64,000 bases of DNA from Tieghemostelium lacteum (taxonomy: Eukaryota; Evosea; Eumycetozoa; Dictyosteliales; Raperosteliaceae): assembly GCA_001606155.1 (NCBI GenBank), contig LODT01000020.1:620001-684000 (forward strand). The letters are read 5' to 3'. The notes beneath the pieces are model-generated. The model worked only from the letters and a program-made list of their open reading frames with translations. It was not told the DNA's origin and ran no database searches. A program made the translations under genes and the position numbers. Every line of letters begins with the position of its first letter. Position 1 is the stretch's first letter. Shown in pieces: positions 23,275-33,425 of the stretch.

Positions 23275-24336
23275 TTAATTTGATCTTGAATCATTGACAC
23301 TTTGCATTGAGATATCCATTGATTGATCCATTGAAACATTATTACTCATATCTAAACTATTATTCTGATCAGAATCATTCTCTATACTATTTCTACTGAT
23401 TATATATCTACTATAACTATTATTTAAATTATCTAGATTTGAACTTGAATTTGTAATATTCATATTACTACTATCACCCATATCCACAGAATGATTTGTA
23501 TTCGTATTACTATGATTTCCACCGCCAGTACTAATATCTGATATATCTTCAATATTATTCTGTTGTTGATTTTGATGTTGATGAAATAGGAACCTACTTG
23601 GAAATATCTCTCTTTTCATTTTAAAGCTATCATCATATTCATCATCATCTAAATCATCTAAATCATCACCACTACTGTATTTACTTATCATTGATTGATT
23701 AATCATTGAGAATTCTCTTTCATTCTGACTGTTTTGTTCAACACTTGAGATATCAAGGTCACTGACATGTCTTGGTATTGGTTGTTGATCCATACTAACA
23801 TCTTGAATACTACTATTAACACTATGTACTACATGTCTAATTTGACGTCTATTATAATTATTATCTTCAACTTCATCATCATCATCATCATCTTCTTCAT
23901 CCATATCATACTGATCTTCATCTTCAACCTCTTCAACCTCTTCATCATCTTCATGCACTTTTCTTTTAGATTTAAATTTATTTGAAGATATAGGTTTATA
24001 GTGTTGTTGTGCTGAATGTCCTATATATTTTTGATTTGCAATAATTTCAGTATATTTAATCTTTTGGGTTTGAATATCTTCTTGATTCTTTAACCATAGT
24101 TCTTCTTCGTCTATTGAGAGGTAATTTTGAATCTTTGAATAGGTTTTATTCAATAGATTACTATTCGTAGAACCTTGTGTACCAGTTACCAATCCATTAC
24201 TATTAGTATTATTAACTGTTGTATTAGGGTTATTTGGAATCTGTTGATTTTTTAGTGGTAAATGAAAGTATAATGTACCATCAAATAATGAAACTGATGA
24301 TATTCTATTATTTAAATTACTATATTGTATTGTCAT
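23275..24336 (-). CDS. Acidic low-complexity protein, unknown
   Basis: Single-exon 353-residue ORF starting at the first in-frame ATG (MTIQYSNLNNRISSVSLFDG). The N-terminal about 120 residues look folded, with a beta-like start and a helical stretch (DEEELWLKNQEDIQTQKIKYTE, part). They are followed by a basic patch KSKRKV and a strongly acidic Asp/Glu run (about 130-165), then Ser/Asn/Gln-rich sequence to the end. No signal peptide, membrane helix or catalytic motif. I do not recognise it. The basic patch beside an acidic run is common in nuclear proteins, so a nuclear role is a weak guess. Convergent with the deubiquitinase 98 bp away. It borders the first repeat island. Confidence 0.7.
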   Translation of the reverse strand: MTIQYSNLNNRISSVSLFDGTLYFHLPLKNQQIPNNPNTTVNNTNSNGLVTGTQGSTNSNLLNKTYSKIQNYLSIDEEELWLKNQEDIQTQKIKYTEIIANQKYIGHSAQQHYKPISSNKFKSKRKVHEDDEEVEEVEDEDQYDMDEEDDDDDDEVEDNNYNRRQIRHVVHSVNSSIQDVSMDQQPIPRHVSDLDISSVEQNSQNEREFSMINQSMISKYSSGDDLDDLDDDEYDDSFKMKREIFPSRFLFHQHQNQQQNNIEDISDISTGGGNHSNTNTNHSVDMGDSSNMNITNSSSNLDNLNNSYSRYIISRNSIENDSDQNNSLDMSNNVSMDQSMDISMQSVNDSRSN

Positions 24337-25005
24337 TTGATTTTGGCGCAATTTAAAATAAAAATTTAAAAAAAATATTATTTAATTTAAAATATATCTG
24401 GAACAAAAAATATATCAGTTCTAGGATTATTCAATAATCAAAATAGTAATATAATTTATATAAATAACAAATAATAAAAAAAATAAGTCATTTTTCACTC
24501 TATTTTCAAAACATATTTTCAGACCTAGAATTATTCCAGAAGGTAATATTTTTAACGTATTATATTTTGCTATTAAAAAAATAGTGTTGCCTTAGGCACA
24601 ATAATTAAAGCTTTGAAATAGATTTATTTTAACCAAATCATCACAAAGGTTTCTGGAACTTCAAAAAATTATTTAAATATTAATAATATTTCTAAAAATA
24701 TACAAATTATTAGAAGAGATGGAGTAGAATTAAAGAAATTACTAGTTTATTGATCAATATAAAATATCAAAGTTGTTACTTTTAAATCTTTCTAAAGATA
24801 GATCAAATGAAATAAAAGTACAACATAAAACAGCAGTTAATGTTGATTTTATATTGATGCTATTATGGAATGGTTTAATTCTATATTATTGGAATGTTGT
24901 AAGAATGTAGGCAAGTAGTTGTTAAATGATTGAATTTATCCAAAATAAACTAATTCTATTCTATTTTTTCCTTTTTTTAAATGAAATACTGAAGTTCTAC
25001 TCTAT

Positions 25006-25110
25006 TTGTAATGAAAGTGAAAGAAACCAGATTTTATGATAAGGAGAGGAGTCATAAGAGGATATTTGGCATCCGATTAAATCCTTTTGCGTAGTGCTTA
25101 TCCCTTCTTT
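25006..25110 (+). repeat. Compact ~110 bp repeat, copy 1 (diverged)
   Basis: Begins TTGTAATGAAAGTGAAAG and includes TATGATAAGGAGA, GAGGAT, CATCCGATTA and TTTTGCGTAGTG in the same order as the other two copies, but with several substitutions and a short deletion. It looks older. Strand given as the orientation in which the TTGTAATGAAAG end is first. Confidence 0.8.
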
Positions 25111-25551
25111 GCACTGTTTCTACTAAATATTTTTGTTTTCATAAAATTTTAATCAATTCCATACTTATATAACAATACTGTATAGTTCTAATTTTGATAA
25201 ACTTTGATATCATTGAAAAGAATTCTTCTAATACTATTGTATTCTTGATAAAAAACATATTAGTTGATAATAACATATTTTGAATATTCTAATTGGGTTC
25301 ATTGTCAGTAATTATCAGTTATAATATTAATTTATAGACTTCCAAATAAATATAATAATCTCTTAAATACTCTGAAAGAAAAAATTAATGCAAATACTTC
25401 AAAAAGATCAGGTGTCAAAATAGATGATAATGTTTAATAGTGGCACCAATTATTATTGTTTACAGTGTTTAACTCTTGATATATTATTATTGAAAAACTA
25501 CCAAATTAATACAATTGTTGTGTTAATTCAAGAAATCTCTATGAATGCAAT

Positions 25552-25675
25552 TTGTGTAATGAAAGTGAAAGAAACCAGAAGGTCTTATGATAAGGAGAAG
25601 AGGCATGAGAGGATGATACCTAGTATCCGATTAGTCCCTTTTGCGTAGTGGTTATACATCCCCCTTTCTTACAAT
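25552..25675 (+). repeat. Compact ~110 bp repeat, copy 2
   Basis: Runs from TTGTGTAATGAAAG to CCTTTCTTACAA. The 83 bp core from CCAGAAGGTC to GTGGTTATAC differs from copy 3 (23 kb away) by one base. Ends are imperfect inverted repeats (TTGTAATGAAAG-like against CTTTMTTACAA). Internal hairpin potential: GGATgATAC-CTA-GTATCC and CTTATgATAAG. The 3' part TTTTGCGTAGTGGTTATAC resembles a tRNA D-arm/A-box. See findings. Confidence 0.88.
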
Positions 25676-25859
25676 TTGGGGAAGCCAAACAGGATTGAAA
25701 CAATATCTTTGAATTAAAATATTGATAATTTTGGAAATAAGTGCTTCACCTCAAACAGATAGGTTCTGTATATAAAAAATTGACGTATGTATGACAAGGA
25801 GAATAATAATAGTTGGTATTAATAAATAATGGAGTATGAAAGATCAAAATTTTGTGATA

Positions 25860-26385
25860 TACCCCTTCCCAACTAAAAATGGAAAAAAAATACCATTTCA
25901 ACTGTACCAAATTACTCCTAAAAATCAACAAAGTTAAAGATCCAAACCACCACAACATTATATTCCGTTACATTACCAAATCTCTTCCATTAGACTACTC
26001 TAACAAAAAGTGCACCTTGTGCAACACAGTCTCTGAATCTATTTCCACCCACATCTAGTAAATATCACATATTTCTAATCAACATAATCGCTATCACCTT
26101 CAAATCAATCTGGAACAAATGGACATCATTCTCATACACGGACACATCCAATTTAATCAAAATACCTACCCTTAACCAAATCCTAAATATAATCCACCTA
26201 GAAAAAGAACTCCTTAAAGACAAAATCCTGCAACTCCAAATAAATAGAGATCTAGACAAAATCAATTTCTCCATACTCAAATTCAACAATACTTATAAAC
26301 AAAACTTCAAAAAATAAATAAAAAAAGCAACTGATGTCGGCTTTGTGAGCCCCTAAGTATAAGTAAAATTTTTAAAAAAATTTGT
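25860..26385 (+). mobile_element. LINE (non-LTR) 3'-end remnant
   Basis: Plus-strand A/C-rich sequence decodes, in broken frames, as the end of a LINE ORF2. First comes a stretch ending KKCTLCNTVSESISTHI, the CxxC...H zinc-knuckle found at the C-terminus of many non-LTR reverse-transcriptase proteins. After a deletion and frame change there is a second stretch, IKIPTLNQILNIIHLEKELL to FNNTYKQNFKK and a stop at about 26317. The 3' UTR follows: GCAACTGATGTCGGCTTTGTGAGCC containing a GGCT/AGCC hairpin (26339-26351), then A/T runs. Related copies occur at 27045-27185 and, reversed, at 49565-50010. Dictyostelid TRE elements have a C-terminal zinc-finger like this, but no tRNA gene is nearby, so I do not assign a TRE subtype. 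Clearly defective and 5'-truncated. Confidence 0.8.
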
Positions 26386-27044
26386 GATATAGCTATAACT
26401 TTTTCAGGTCCAATCCTGTCTGTTTTCTATTTAAATCAGACTGTGAAGTTGCAGTATAACTTCCATCATTTTCTTGGTATAGTTTTGGAAAATAAATAGA
26501 TTCTATTTCAATGATGAAACCAAATTCCCAGATATATATGAATCATATGACGTTCATGTTTTACCTACCCTACTAGAGGAATAACATTATGCGGTAGTGA
26601 TCAGAACAATGGCTGTTTGAATGAATGTTAATCACGTATGTCAAGAAAAAGTAAAACATATTTCCAACACTTAAATTATTTTTGAAATGATCATTTCAAG
26701 AAATAATCTAGCGCCTCTCGAAAAAATTAAACTACTCTCCATCTTAAATATCAGTGTACAAAATATATATACCTCTAAAACAGGATGCAAAGAAAGAGAT
26801 AAATTGATATTTTTTGGTAGCTTGAATCTTAGACTAAAGATATAATAGAGGACCAGTGCTTCATCTTGATCTAACTGATATGTGTGAGGTTATAAGAAAT
26901 GTAATATAATTTCTTCTGAGAATAAAAAATTATTTAATAAAAAATATGGGTATACTCAATATTTCAAATAATTTGATATACTAAGATTAAAAAGAATATT
27001 TCAAATATTTGACTACATAGGTACTCCAACTACAAATCAAAAAT

Positions 27045-27185
27045 GAATAGGACAAAATCATTCCTCTAATCTACAAATTTAACAAAACATATAAACAAAA
27101 TTTTATTTTATAAATAAACTCGCAACTGATGTTGGCTTGGTGAGCCTTCTCTGTATAATTAAAGTTTTAACAAAAAAGAATTACA
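27045..27185 (+). mobile_element. LINE 3'-end remnant, second copy
   Basis: A short copy of the last codons (KFNKTYKQNFIL and stop) plus the 3' UTR GCAACTGATGTTGGCTTGGTGAGCC of the LINE at 25860-26385. The hairpin GGCT/AGCC (27134-27146) is kept although its loop has changed from TTGTG to TGGTG. The fragment is heavily 5'-truncated, as is usual for LINE insertions. Confidence 0.72.
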
Positions 27186-27760
27186 TTGAAGTCTTTGCAT
27201 CTGTATTGTAAAGTTAAATATTATAATATAGAAAATAGGTATAGTATCTCTATAAAGAAGTTTTTGTATAGTTGCGCAATGTTATTCTACTCTTTTCATT
27301 TATTTTTAATAATTCCTAAAAATTGTACTTTTAATTCATACTAGAACTGATGAGGTGAAACTCAGAAAACATTAATAAATTTATAAGTATTTTCAAAAAA
27401 GATAGGCATAGGTAACACCTTCATTTACAGGAACCTATGGACAACAATAAGAATATAATAATAACAACAACAACAAAAATAACTTAAGGATTAGTCTAAT
27501 GCATTAGATAAATTTATTTAATTTGCTTTTGGAAATTTTAATCGCAAAAATAATCAATGCATCAAAAATCAGATCGGAAATCAATCTAGAAACCATCCAA
27601 TAGATATTGATAATTAATTTTATTGAATTCTTAAAATCCTATAACTTATTTCATTTTTTTATTGTAATAGTTTTTGTAAAGTTTTTTAAATATCTAAAAA
27701 AGATTTGATTTTTAAAAAACTTTTTATTTTCATTTTCCCTTTTTGAAATCTTATAAAATA

Positions 27761-30042
27761 ATGAATACTCTTTCAAGTTTAAATTATTTAGATGAACTTG
27801 TTAAAGAGTATCTTGTGTTTAGAGGGTTTACCCAAACTCAACATTATTTTACATTGGATAAGAAATCAGATAAATTAAAAGGATTTCAAGTAGATAGAAT
27901 TCTTGAACAAATTAATTACTATATATCTACTTATGATATATTACATCTACTTGAACTTTGGAATTTCCTAGATGTTACATTTTTCAGTAGGATTGATTAT
28001 ATAAATCATTTTGGTCCTTTTAAAAATCAAAGTGGTCAAAATGTACAACAACAACAGCAACAACAGCAACAACAAAACAGATCATTTAGACACGATATAA
28101 CAAGTACTATTAAAAAACTATCAACATCATTGAAGAAATATTATATTGTATATTCAATTAACACAAACAAACATGAAAAAGTTAAAGAATTTTTTGATTT
28201 ATATTCTCAAGATTTACAAAAAGATCCTGAATGGAAAAATTGGTTTGGTAAGTTTTAAATGACTATAACATGATTTAAACATCATCATCACATCATCTAA
28301 CATTACAACTTTATAGTTTTACCATATTTAAAGAGCCCACAAACAGATCCAATATTTGAAGTATATTTCTCTAAAGGTTGGTCAGAGGCATTTTCATTAT
28401 CACTGAGAAACTTTTTAGCAACAATCTTTAAGAATATGCGTATGTATCATTGACTGACGTTATTTCGTTCTAAAAGTTATATATTTACACTGGTCTAAAT
28501 GATCTTATAGCATTACCAAGAATTTTACAATTCAACTTGGAAAGACAAAATAGAAAGAGATTAGAAGCTCAAGTGGAGAGCTTATTGGTACAAAATGAGG
28601 AATTGAGATCACAGGTTGACAAATTGGAATACCAAAATAAAAAAGAACAGTTACAACATCAGGAAAAAGAAAAATTAAAGTCACCAGAATTTGAAAAGAT
28701 TGAAAATACATCATTTTCAAGATTTAATAGAAGATCTGAATCAAAAACAAATATCTACAATGGTTATGATGATGATGGTATGATGGAAGGTGGTAAAGGT
28801 AGTGTTGTTATAGGTTCTGGTAGAAACAGAAAATCAATACAACCAAATACCTTTCAATCCCTAGTTTCAAGTGGATATGAAATGACTGAAATGGATGGTA
28901 GTACAGGAACAAATTCAAGTGTATCTAGTAATAATAACAATAATAATAATAATAATAATAATAATAGTAATTCAACAACAACATCTACAACAGCAAATAA
29001 TTCAAATATGGGATCATCTTTGGGGTTAATGAAAAATTCTGGTCAAAATATTTTAAATAGTGCATCTTCTTCTTCACCATCATCGAATAGTGAGAATACT
29101 TTTATAATTGATTCACAAGAGAATTTGACAAGTCACACTACACCAATAACTAGAGTAAAGTTTTTATCTAATGGTTCAAAGATTGCAAGTTCCTCAGTTG
29201 ATGGTACAGTTAGACTATGGAATGTTGATGGATTCTCTAGAACCACTACTATATATTGTTTATCTGAAGTTATTGCATTGGAATGGGAGAGTAGAGCAAA
29301 GTTATTGTTATGTGGTACATCAGATTCCAAGATTAAACTATGGAATAGTAGTACTGATAAGGCTGTAGGTGATATTAATACACCTCAAGAGTTCCCAAGA
29401 GTAGATGATATCGCAACGAATCCTAATGGAAATTCATTTGCATCCACACATAATAATCCATCGAGAAGTGATGGTGCAGTATTTACATGGAATCTCAGAA
29501 CATTGAAATATGAAGATAAACTAGCAACCAACGGTGCAATTATAAATACAATGACATATAATAACACTGGTAGTCTATTAGCAACTGGATGTGTTGATGG
29601 TACAATTAGAATATTTAATATCAAATCATGTCAACCTATAGCAGGTTGGCAAGCTGACAGCTCTGAAATTATCTCTGTTCAATTCAATAGTGATGATAAT
29701 AAACTATATTCCCTAAGTAAAGATGGTAAGCTATCACGTTGGGATATTCATGCTATGGGTAGACCAGAGAGAGACTATCTCTACCCTGGTTTCCCTTCTG
29801 AACCTCACAGAACCACCAAAATTGCATTCAATCAAGATGGTTCCTCATTTGTAATAGGGTCAAATAACAAGTACTCTCTAGTCTATAATATAGAGAACCC
29901 TAATCCAATACTACAAATTTCTGGTCATAACGGACCTGTTGTGACTGTAGATTGGCATCCAACTCAAAATATAATAGTATCTGGTTCTCTAGATCAAAAT
30001 GTTAGATTAGCTAAACTTCAAAAAATAAATTCTGTACTTTAA
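27761..30042 (+). CDS. wdr91: WDR91 homologue (endosomal PI3P regulator)
   Basis: Predicted exons 27761-28247, 28317-28439, 28511-30042; introns 28248-28316 and 28440-28510; 713 residues. N-terminal LisH-like segment LDELVKEYLVFRGFTQT and the region GFQVDRILEQI...WNFLD...FFSRIDYI match animal WDR91, as do WKNWF|VLPYLKSPQTDPIFEVYFSKGW and NMPLPRILQF across the two splice junctions. A coiled coil (about 215-260) is followed by a disordered Asn/Ser linker and a seven-bladed WD40 propeller (about 400-713), e.g. GTVRLWNVDG, DGTIRIFNI and the final GPVVTVDWHPTQNIIVSGSLDQNVRL. WDR91 with WDR81 binds the Beclin-1/PI3K complex and lowers endosomal PI3P, and is a Rab7 effector in early-to-late endosome conversion. 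The homology runs along the full length, so confidence is high. Confidence 0.94.
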
Positions 30043-30306
30043 ATCTCTAAGAAACTAAATGATAAAGAATTCAAATTATAATAATAATAAATTTAAATTA
30101 AATTATTGTTATTATCGCGATAGCTATTGTTGTTGTTATTGTTGAAATTTCAATTTTTTTTTTTTTTTTTTTTGGTATTTTTTTTTTTTTTCTTTCTTCC
30201 ACTTCAATATTTTTATATTAGGACTCAACAACCCTATTATAATTTTTTTTGTACAACAACAAAGTCTCTTTTTACAATATTTTTATATACACAATTAATT
30301 TAAAAA

Positions 30307-32255
30307 ATGGCAGAAACCAATCCAGATGTTGATATTAATGAATTAGCTGAATATGAAGAAAGTGATGAAGAAACAACAAATGAAGTTTCAGACCAAAAGA
30401 AGAGCAATTCCGCAAAGTGAGTTTACAATTAAAATCATTCTCTCAAAACACAAGCATTATATGTGCTCGGGTTGGCAAAATATTATACCAACTGGCTCTT
30501 CCTTGGTGGTTCATTTTAAAAATGTTGGACCAAATGCCATATCCCCTTTGCTATCTCAGTTTCTTTATCCAGTCTAAGGAGAAGAACAAAATACCATCTC
30601 CATACCAAAAGTCTTTATCTAGACAAAAAAACAAGCCAATAGCCGTAAAGGTTAAAAGAATCTCTTGTACAAGAGAGATTTAAATGTTTGGTATTTGGTA
30701 TAGGTATATACCAATAAAAAAAAACAATCAACAACTAGTAATAGTAGTTAGTTAGTTTAAATGGCAATAATAGTTTATAGGAGTGAAGATTAGCAAAAGA
30801 GCCTATTATAATAATAATAATAATTATCACCTCAACTATATAATTTCAACTTTATACCAATTTGATAAATAACAGCACAATTTTTATAATTTGAGTTCAG
30901 TTTCAACCTTCAAGAAACATAATAATTAATCAAATTCAATCTCAATTCTCTCTATCAAAAAAATTCTTTTTTCTCTATTTTTTAATATATAAATAATCTA
31001 GGGATACTCATGTAGCTATGCACAGTACTGGTTTCCGTGAATTCCTGTTAAAGCATGAATTAATCAGAGTCATTGGTGACTGTGGTTTTGAGCATCCATC
31101 TGAAGTACAAAACGAATGTATTCCACAAGCAATCTTGGGTACTGACGTAATCTGTCAAGCCAAGAGTGGTATGGGTAAGACTGCTGTCTTTGTCCTATCA
31201 ACACTTCAACAATTAGAAGCCAATCCAACTGGTGTCAAGGCTTTGATTCTCTGTAACACCAGAGAGTTAGCCTACCAGATTTGTGATGAATTTGATAGAT
31301 TTACCAAATACCTCCCATCTATTAAAACTGCCGTTATCTATGGTGGTATTCCAGTTCCAACCCAAAGAGAATTGTTGGCCGAAAAACAACCAAACATTGT
31401 TATTGGTACTCCAGGTCGTATTTTAGCTTTGGCTGAAGAGAAATCACTCTCTTTGAAAAACTGTAAACATTTCATTCTTGATGAATGTGATACCATGTTG
31501 GAATCTTTGGATATGAGAAAAGACGTTCAAAAAATCTTTAAACTCACTCCACAATCCAAACAAGTTATGATGTTTTCAGCTACCCTCTCTGAAGGTATCA
31601 GATCAATCTGTAAGAAATTCATGAACAACGTAAGTCCATCAATATTCAAAATTTATCATCATCTACTCTAAAGAAGTATATATTAATAATAATAATATCC
31701 TAAATTTAGCCATTGGAAATCTACATTAATGATGGATCTAAATTAACATTACACGGTTTACAACAATACTTTGTCAATATTGTCGAAGCAGAAAAGAACA
31801 AGAAATTAGTAGATCTTTTAGATTCATTGGATTTCAACCAAGCAGTAATCTTTGTTAAATCTGTAGAGAGAGCTGGTGCTCTAAATAAGATTCTTCAGGA
31901 TATTGGTTTCCCATCCATTTGCATTCACAGAAACCTCTCACAAACTGAAAGAATTGATCGTTATAGAAAATTCAAAAACTTTGAATATCGTATCATGGTT
32001 GCTACTAATATCTTTGGTAGAGGTATTGATATTGAACGTGTAAATGTTGTTATTAATTATGATATGGCCGAAAGTGATGATACCTATCTTCACAGAGTAG
32101 GTAGAGCTGGTAGATTTGGTACCAAAGGTTTGGCAATCTCATTTGTCTCTGCTGCCGAAGATAAAGAAGTTCTAGAAAAAGTTCAAAAGAAATTTGTTGT
32201 TTCAGTTAAAGAGTTACAAGGTAAAATTGACCCATCCACTTATATGTCTGGTTAG
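30307..32255 (+). CDS. DDX39B: UAP56/Sub2 DECD-box RNA helicase
   Basis: ATP-dependent RNA helicase of the TREX complex and spliceosome, nuclear. Predicted exons 30307-30416, 31002-31629, 31710-32255; 427 residues (human UAP56 has 428). The acidic N-terminus is coded by exon 1; AA|G GAT ACT joins it to [16 protein letters not shown]. Motifs: Q-motif region [16 protein letters not shown], motif I AKSGMGKT, Ia NTRELAYQ, Ib TPGRIL, motif II DECD (the family hallmark), [37 protein letters not shown]. Length and motifs are complete. Intron 1 is 585 bp, far longer than any other intron in the window, and contains GC-richer sequence (see separate entry). Confidence 0.97.
30417..31001 (+). other. Long intron 1 of the UAP56 gene
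   Basis: About 585 bp, against 50-140 bp for other introns here. Its first half (about 30440-30700) is visibly less AT-rich than normal introns and holds a 16 bp perfect palindrome TCTCTTGTACAAGAGA (30661-30676) and a TTGGTAT/ATACCAA pair beside it. It stays open in one frame for 88 codons (30417-30683) right after the donor. It could be a retained-intron or poison-exon regulator or host a small RNA; nothing specific is recognised. Confidence 0.55.
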
Positions 32256-32614
32256 TTTATTTAATTCACTTCTCTCTGCCAAAGTTTCTATATTATAAAA
32301 AACACCTCAAAAAAAAAACAAAATAATATATATATATATTCAAACTATTTTAAATAAATTTTGTTATTACAATTGTTAAAATAGTAAATACTGCAATGTA
32401 TTCATATATTCAATCAAAATATTAATCACCCAAGGTTAAAATTTTTATCAGAAAATCATGATTTTTACTTCTATGGAAATATGATGGTTTTGAATCTGTA
32501 TAATAAATATTTATTAGTTTTTAATTCTATTTATTTTTCATAGCTTATATCATTTTATTATTATTCGTAGTTTATAGAGATTATAGCTATATTATATTTT
32601 ACAAATAAACGATA
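32256..32614. other. Intergenic, AT-rich
   Basis: A 359 bp spacer after the helicase with an (AT)n run near 32327-32338. No ORF, RNA gene or repeat recognised; it presumably contains the helicase 3' UTR and the promoter of the next gene. Confidence 0.5.
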
Positions 32615-33250
32615 ATGATTGATAAATGTTTATTTATTTCTACAGATAGTTTAGGACTTAAAGATTTATTGGAAAGATACAATAAAATGAGAAGAACTCT
32701 AGAGAAGATTAGTAGAAATTGTTTAGATAAATTCAATAAGAGAAATTTAAAATATGATTTGGAACGGTGTATTAAATCAATTTCAAAGATTAAAGAAGAA
32801 ATACCATTACTATTATCGACTTCAGGAACAGGAGAAAACGAACAAAAGATTATTAAATTCACTTTAGAGGATATTGACTCTCTTACAGATTTTGCTAACA
32901 AAACACTCTCAGGAATTAATCAAGACATTAAAAATGAGATGATGGAATTACAAAATACAAAATATAAAAATAATAACAAACATATACATACCATTACTAC
33001 TACTAAACCAAAATATAACATTCATCATAAAGAGATTTATCAATACACATCTCCAGTTATTTACAATGAATATCAAAGAACATATTTTTATCATCCTTAT
33101 ATCAGCCAATGTGACAATTGTGGGTTCCCAGTTCAGAACAGTGGTCCGATTACCATTACTCAAACTTTTATTCCTGTCCAATCAACTCCTTTTTTTAAAT
33201 GTGCAATACCTCAGTCAGATCCTGCTTTTTACAATTACCATAGACATTAA
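32615..33250 (+). CDS. Hypothetical protein with CDNCG motif
   Basis: Single-exon ORF of 211 residues starting at an ATG in good A-rich context. The first about 115 residues are predicted helical with charged coiled-coil character (LLERYNKMRRTLEKISRN, ERCIKSISKIKEE). The C-terminal part is rich in Tyr, His, Pro and Thr and carries one CxxC (SQCDNCGFPVQ). A single CxxC is too little for a zinc finger unless it dimerises or pairs with distant Cys/His. I do not recognise the family. Convergent with ARPC4, 175 bp apart. It could be a lineage-specific gene; coding status is supported by length and codon use only. Confidence 0.6.
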   Translation: MIDKCLFISTDSLGLKDLLERYNKMRRTLEKISRNCLDKFNKRNLKYDLERCIKSISKIKEEIPLLLSTSGTGENEQKIIKFTLEDIDSLTDFANKTLSGINQDIKNEMMELQNTKYKNNNKHIHTITTTKPKYNIHHKEIYQYTSPVIYNEYQRTYFYHPYISQCDNCGFPVQNSGPITITQTFIPVQSTPFFKCAIPQSDPAFYNYHRH

Positions 33251-33425
33251 AAGTCAAATTAAAAAATAAATAAATAAATTAGTTTTTTTAATATCTATTA
33301 ATAATAAATAGATAAAGATTAGTATTATATTAGATAAATAAATGTGTTTGTAGAGAATTAGTTGTTTATTTTTTTTTTTTTGGTTTGTTGGAGGTTTTAG
33401 TGACATTGGATTGTGCATAATCTAT

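Larger units (their letters stand above)
24337..27760. other. Repeat island 1 (gene-free, transposon relics)
   Basis: A 3.4 kb stretch without a host gene, between the acidic protein and WDR91. It holds two copies of a compact ~110 bp repeat (25006-25110 and 25552-25675), an eroded LINE 3' end (25860-26385) and a second shorter LINE 3' end (27045-27185). Between them is AT-rich sequence I cannot place. Short stretches match repeat island 2 at 48261-50758: TTGAAGTCTTTGCATC near 27188 and 49250, and CTGTTTTAGAG(AG)GTATATAT near 50157 with its reverse complement near 26760. Several ORFs of 60-75 codons here are not host genes. Confidence 0.8.

Noticed and set aside
23767-23985. 72-codon ORF rich in Ile/Phe antisense to the acidic protein
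   Set aside because: Exact complement of an Asp/Glu/Asn codon run; a shadow ORF.
25006-25675. Compact repeats as spliceosomal snRNA genes
   Set aside because: A faint likeness of TTTTGCGTAGTGG to the U4 5' end does not extend, and no Sm site or U6-pairing region follows.
25746-26289. Minus-strand ORFs of 70-74 codons in island 1
   Set aside because: Antisense to the LINE remnant, whose plus strand carries the recognisable zinc-knuckle and C-terminal sequence.
30353-30683. ORFs in UAP56 intron 1 as a separate gene
   Set aside because: They begin inside exon 1 or at alternative starts and read through a good donor; treated as intron, with the composition oddity reported.
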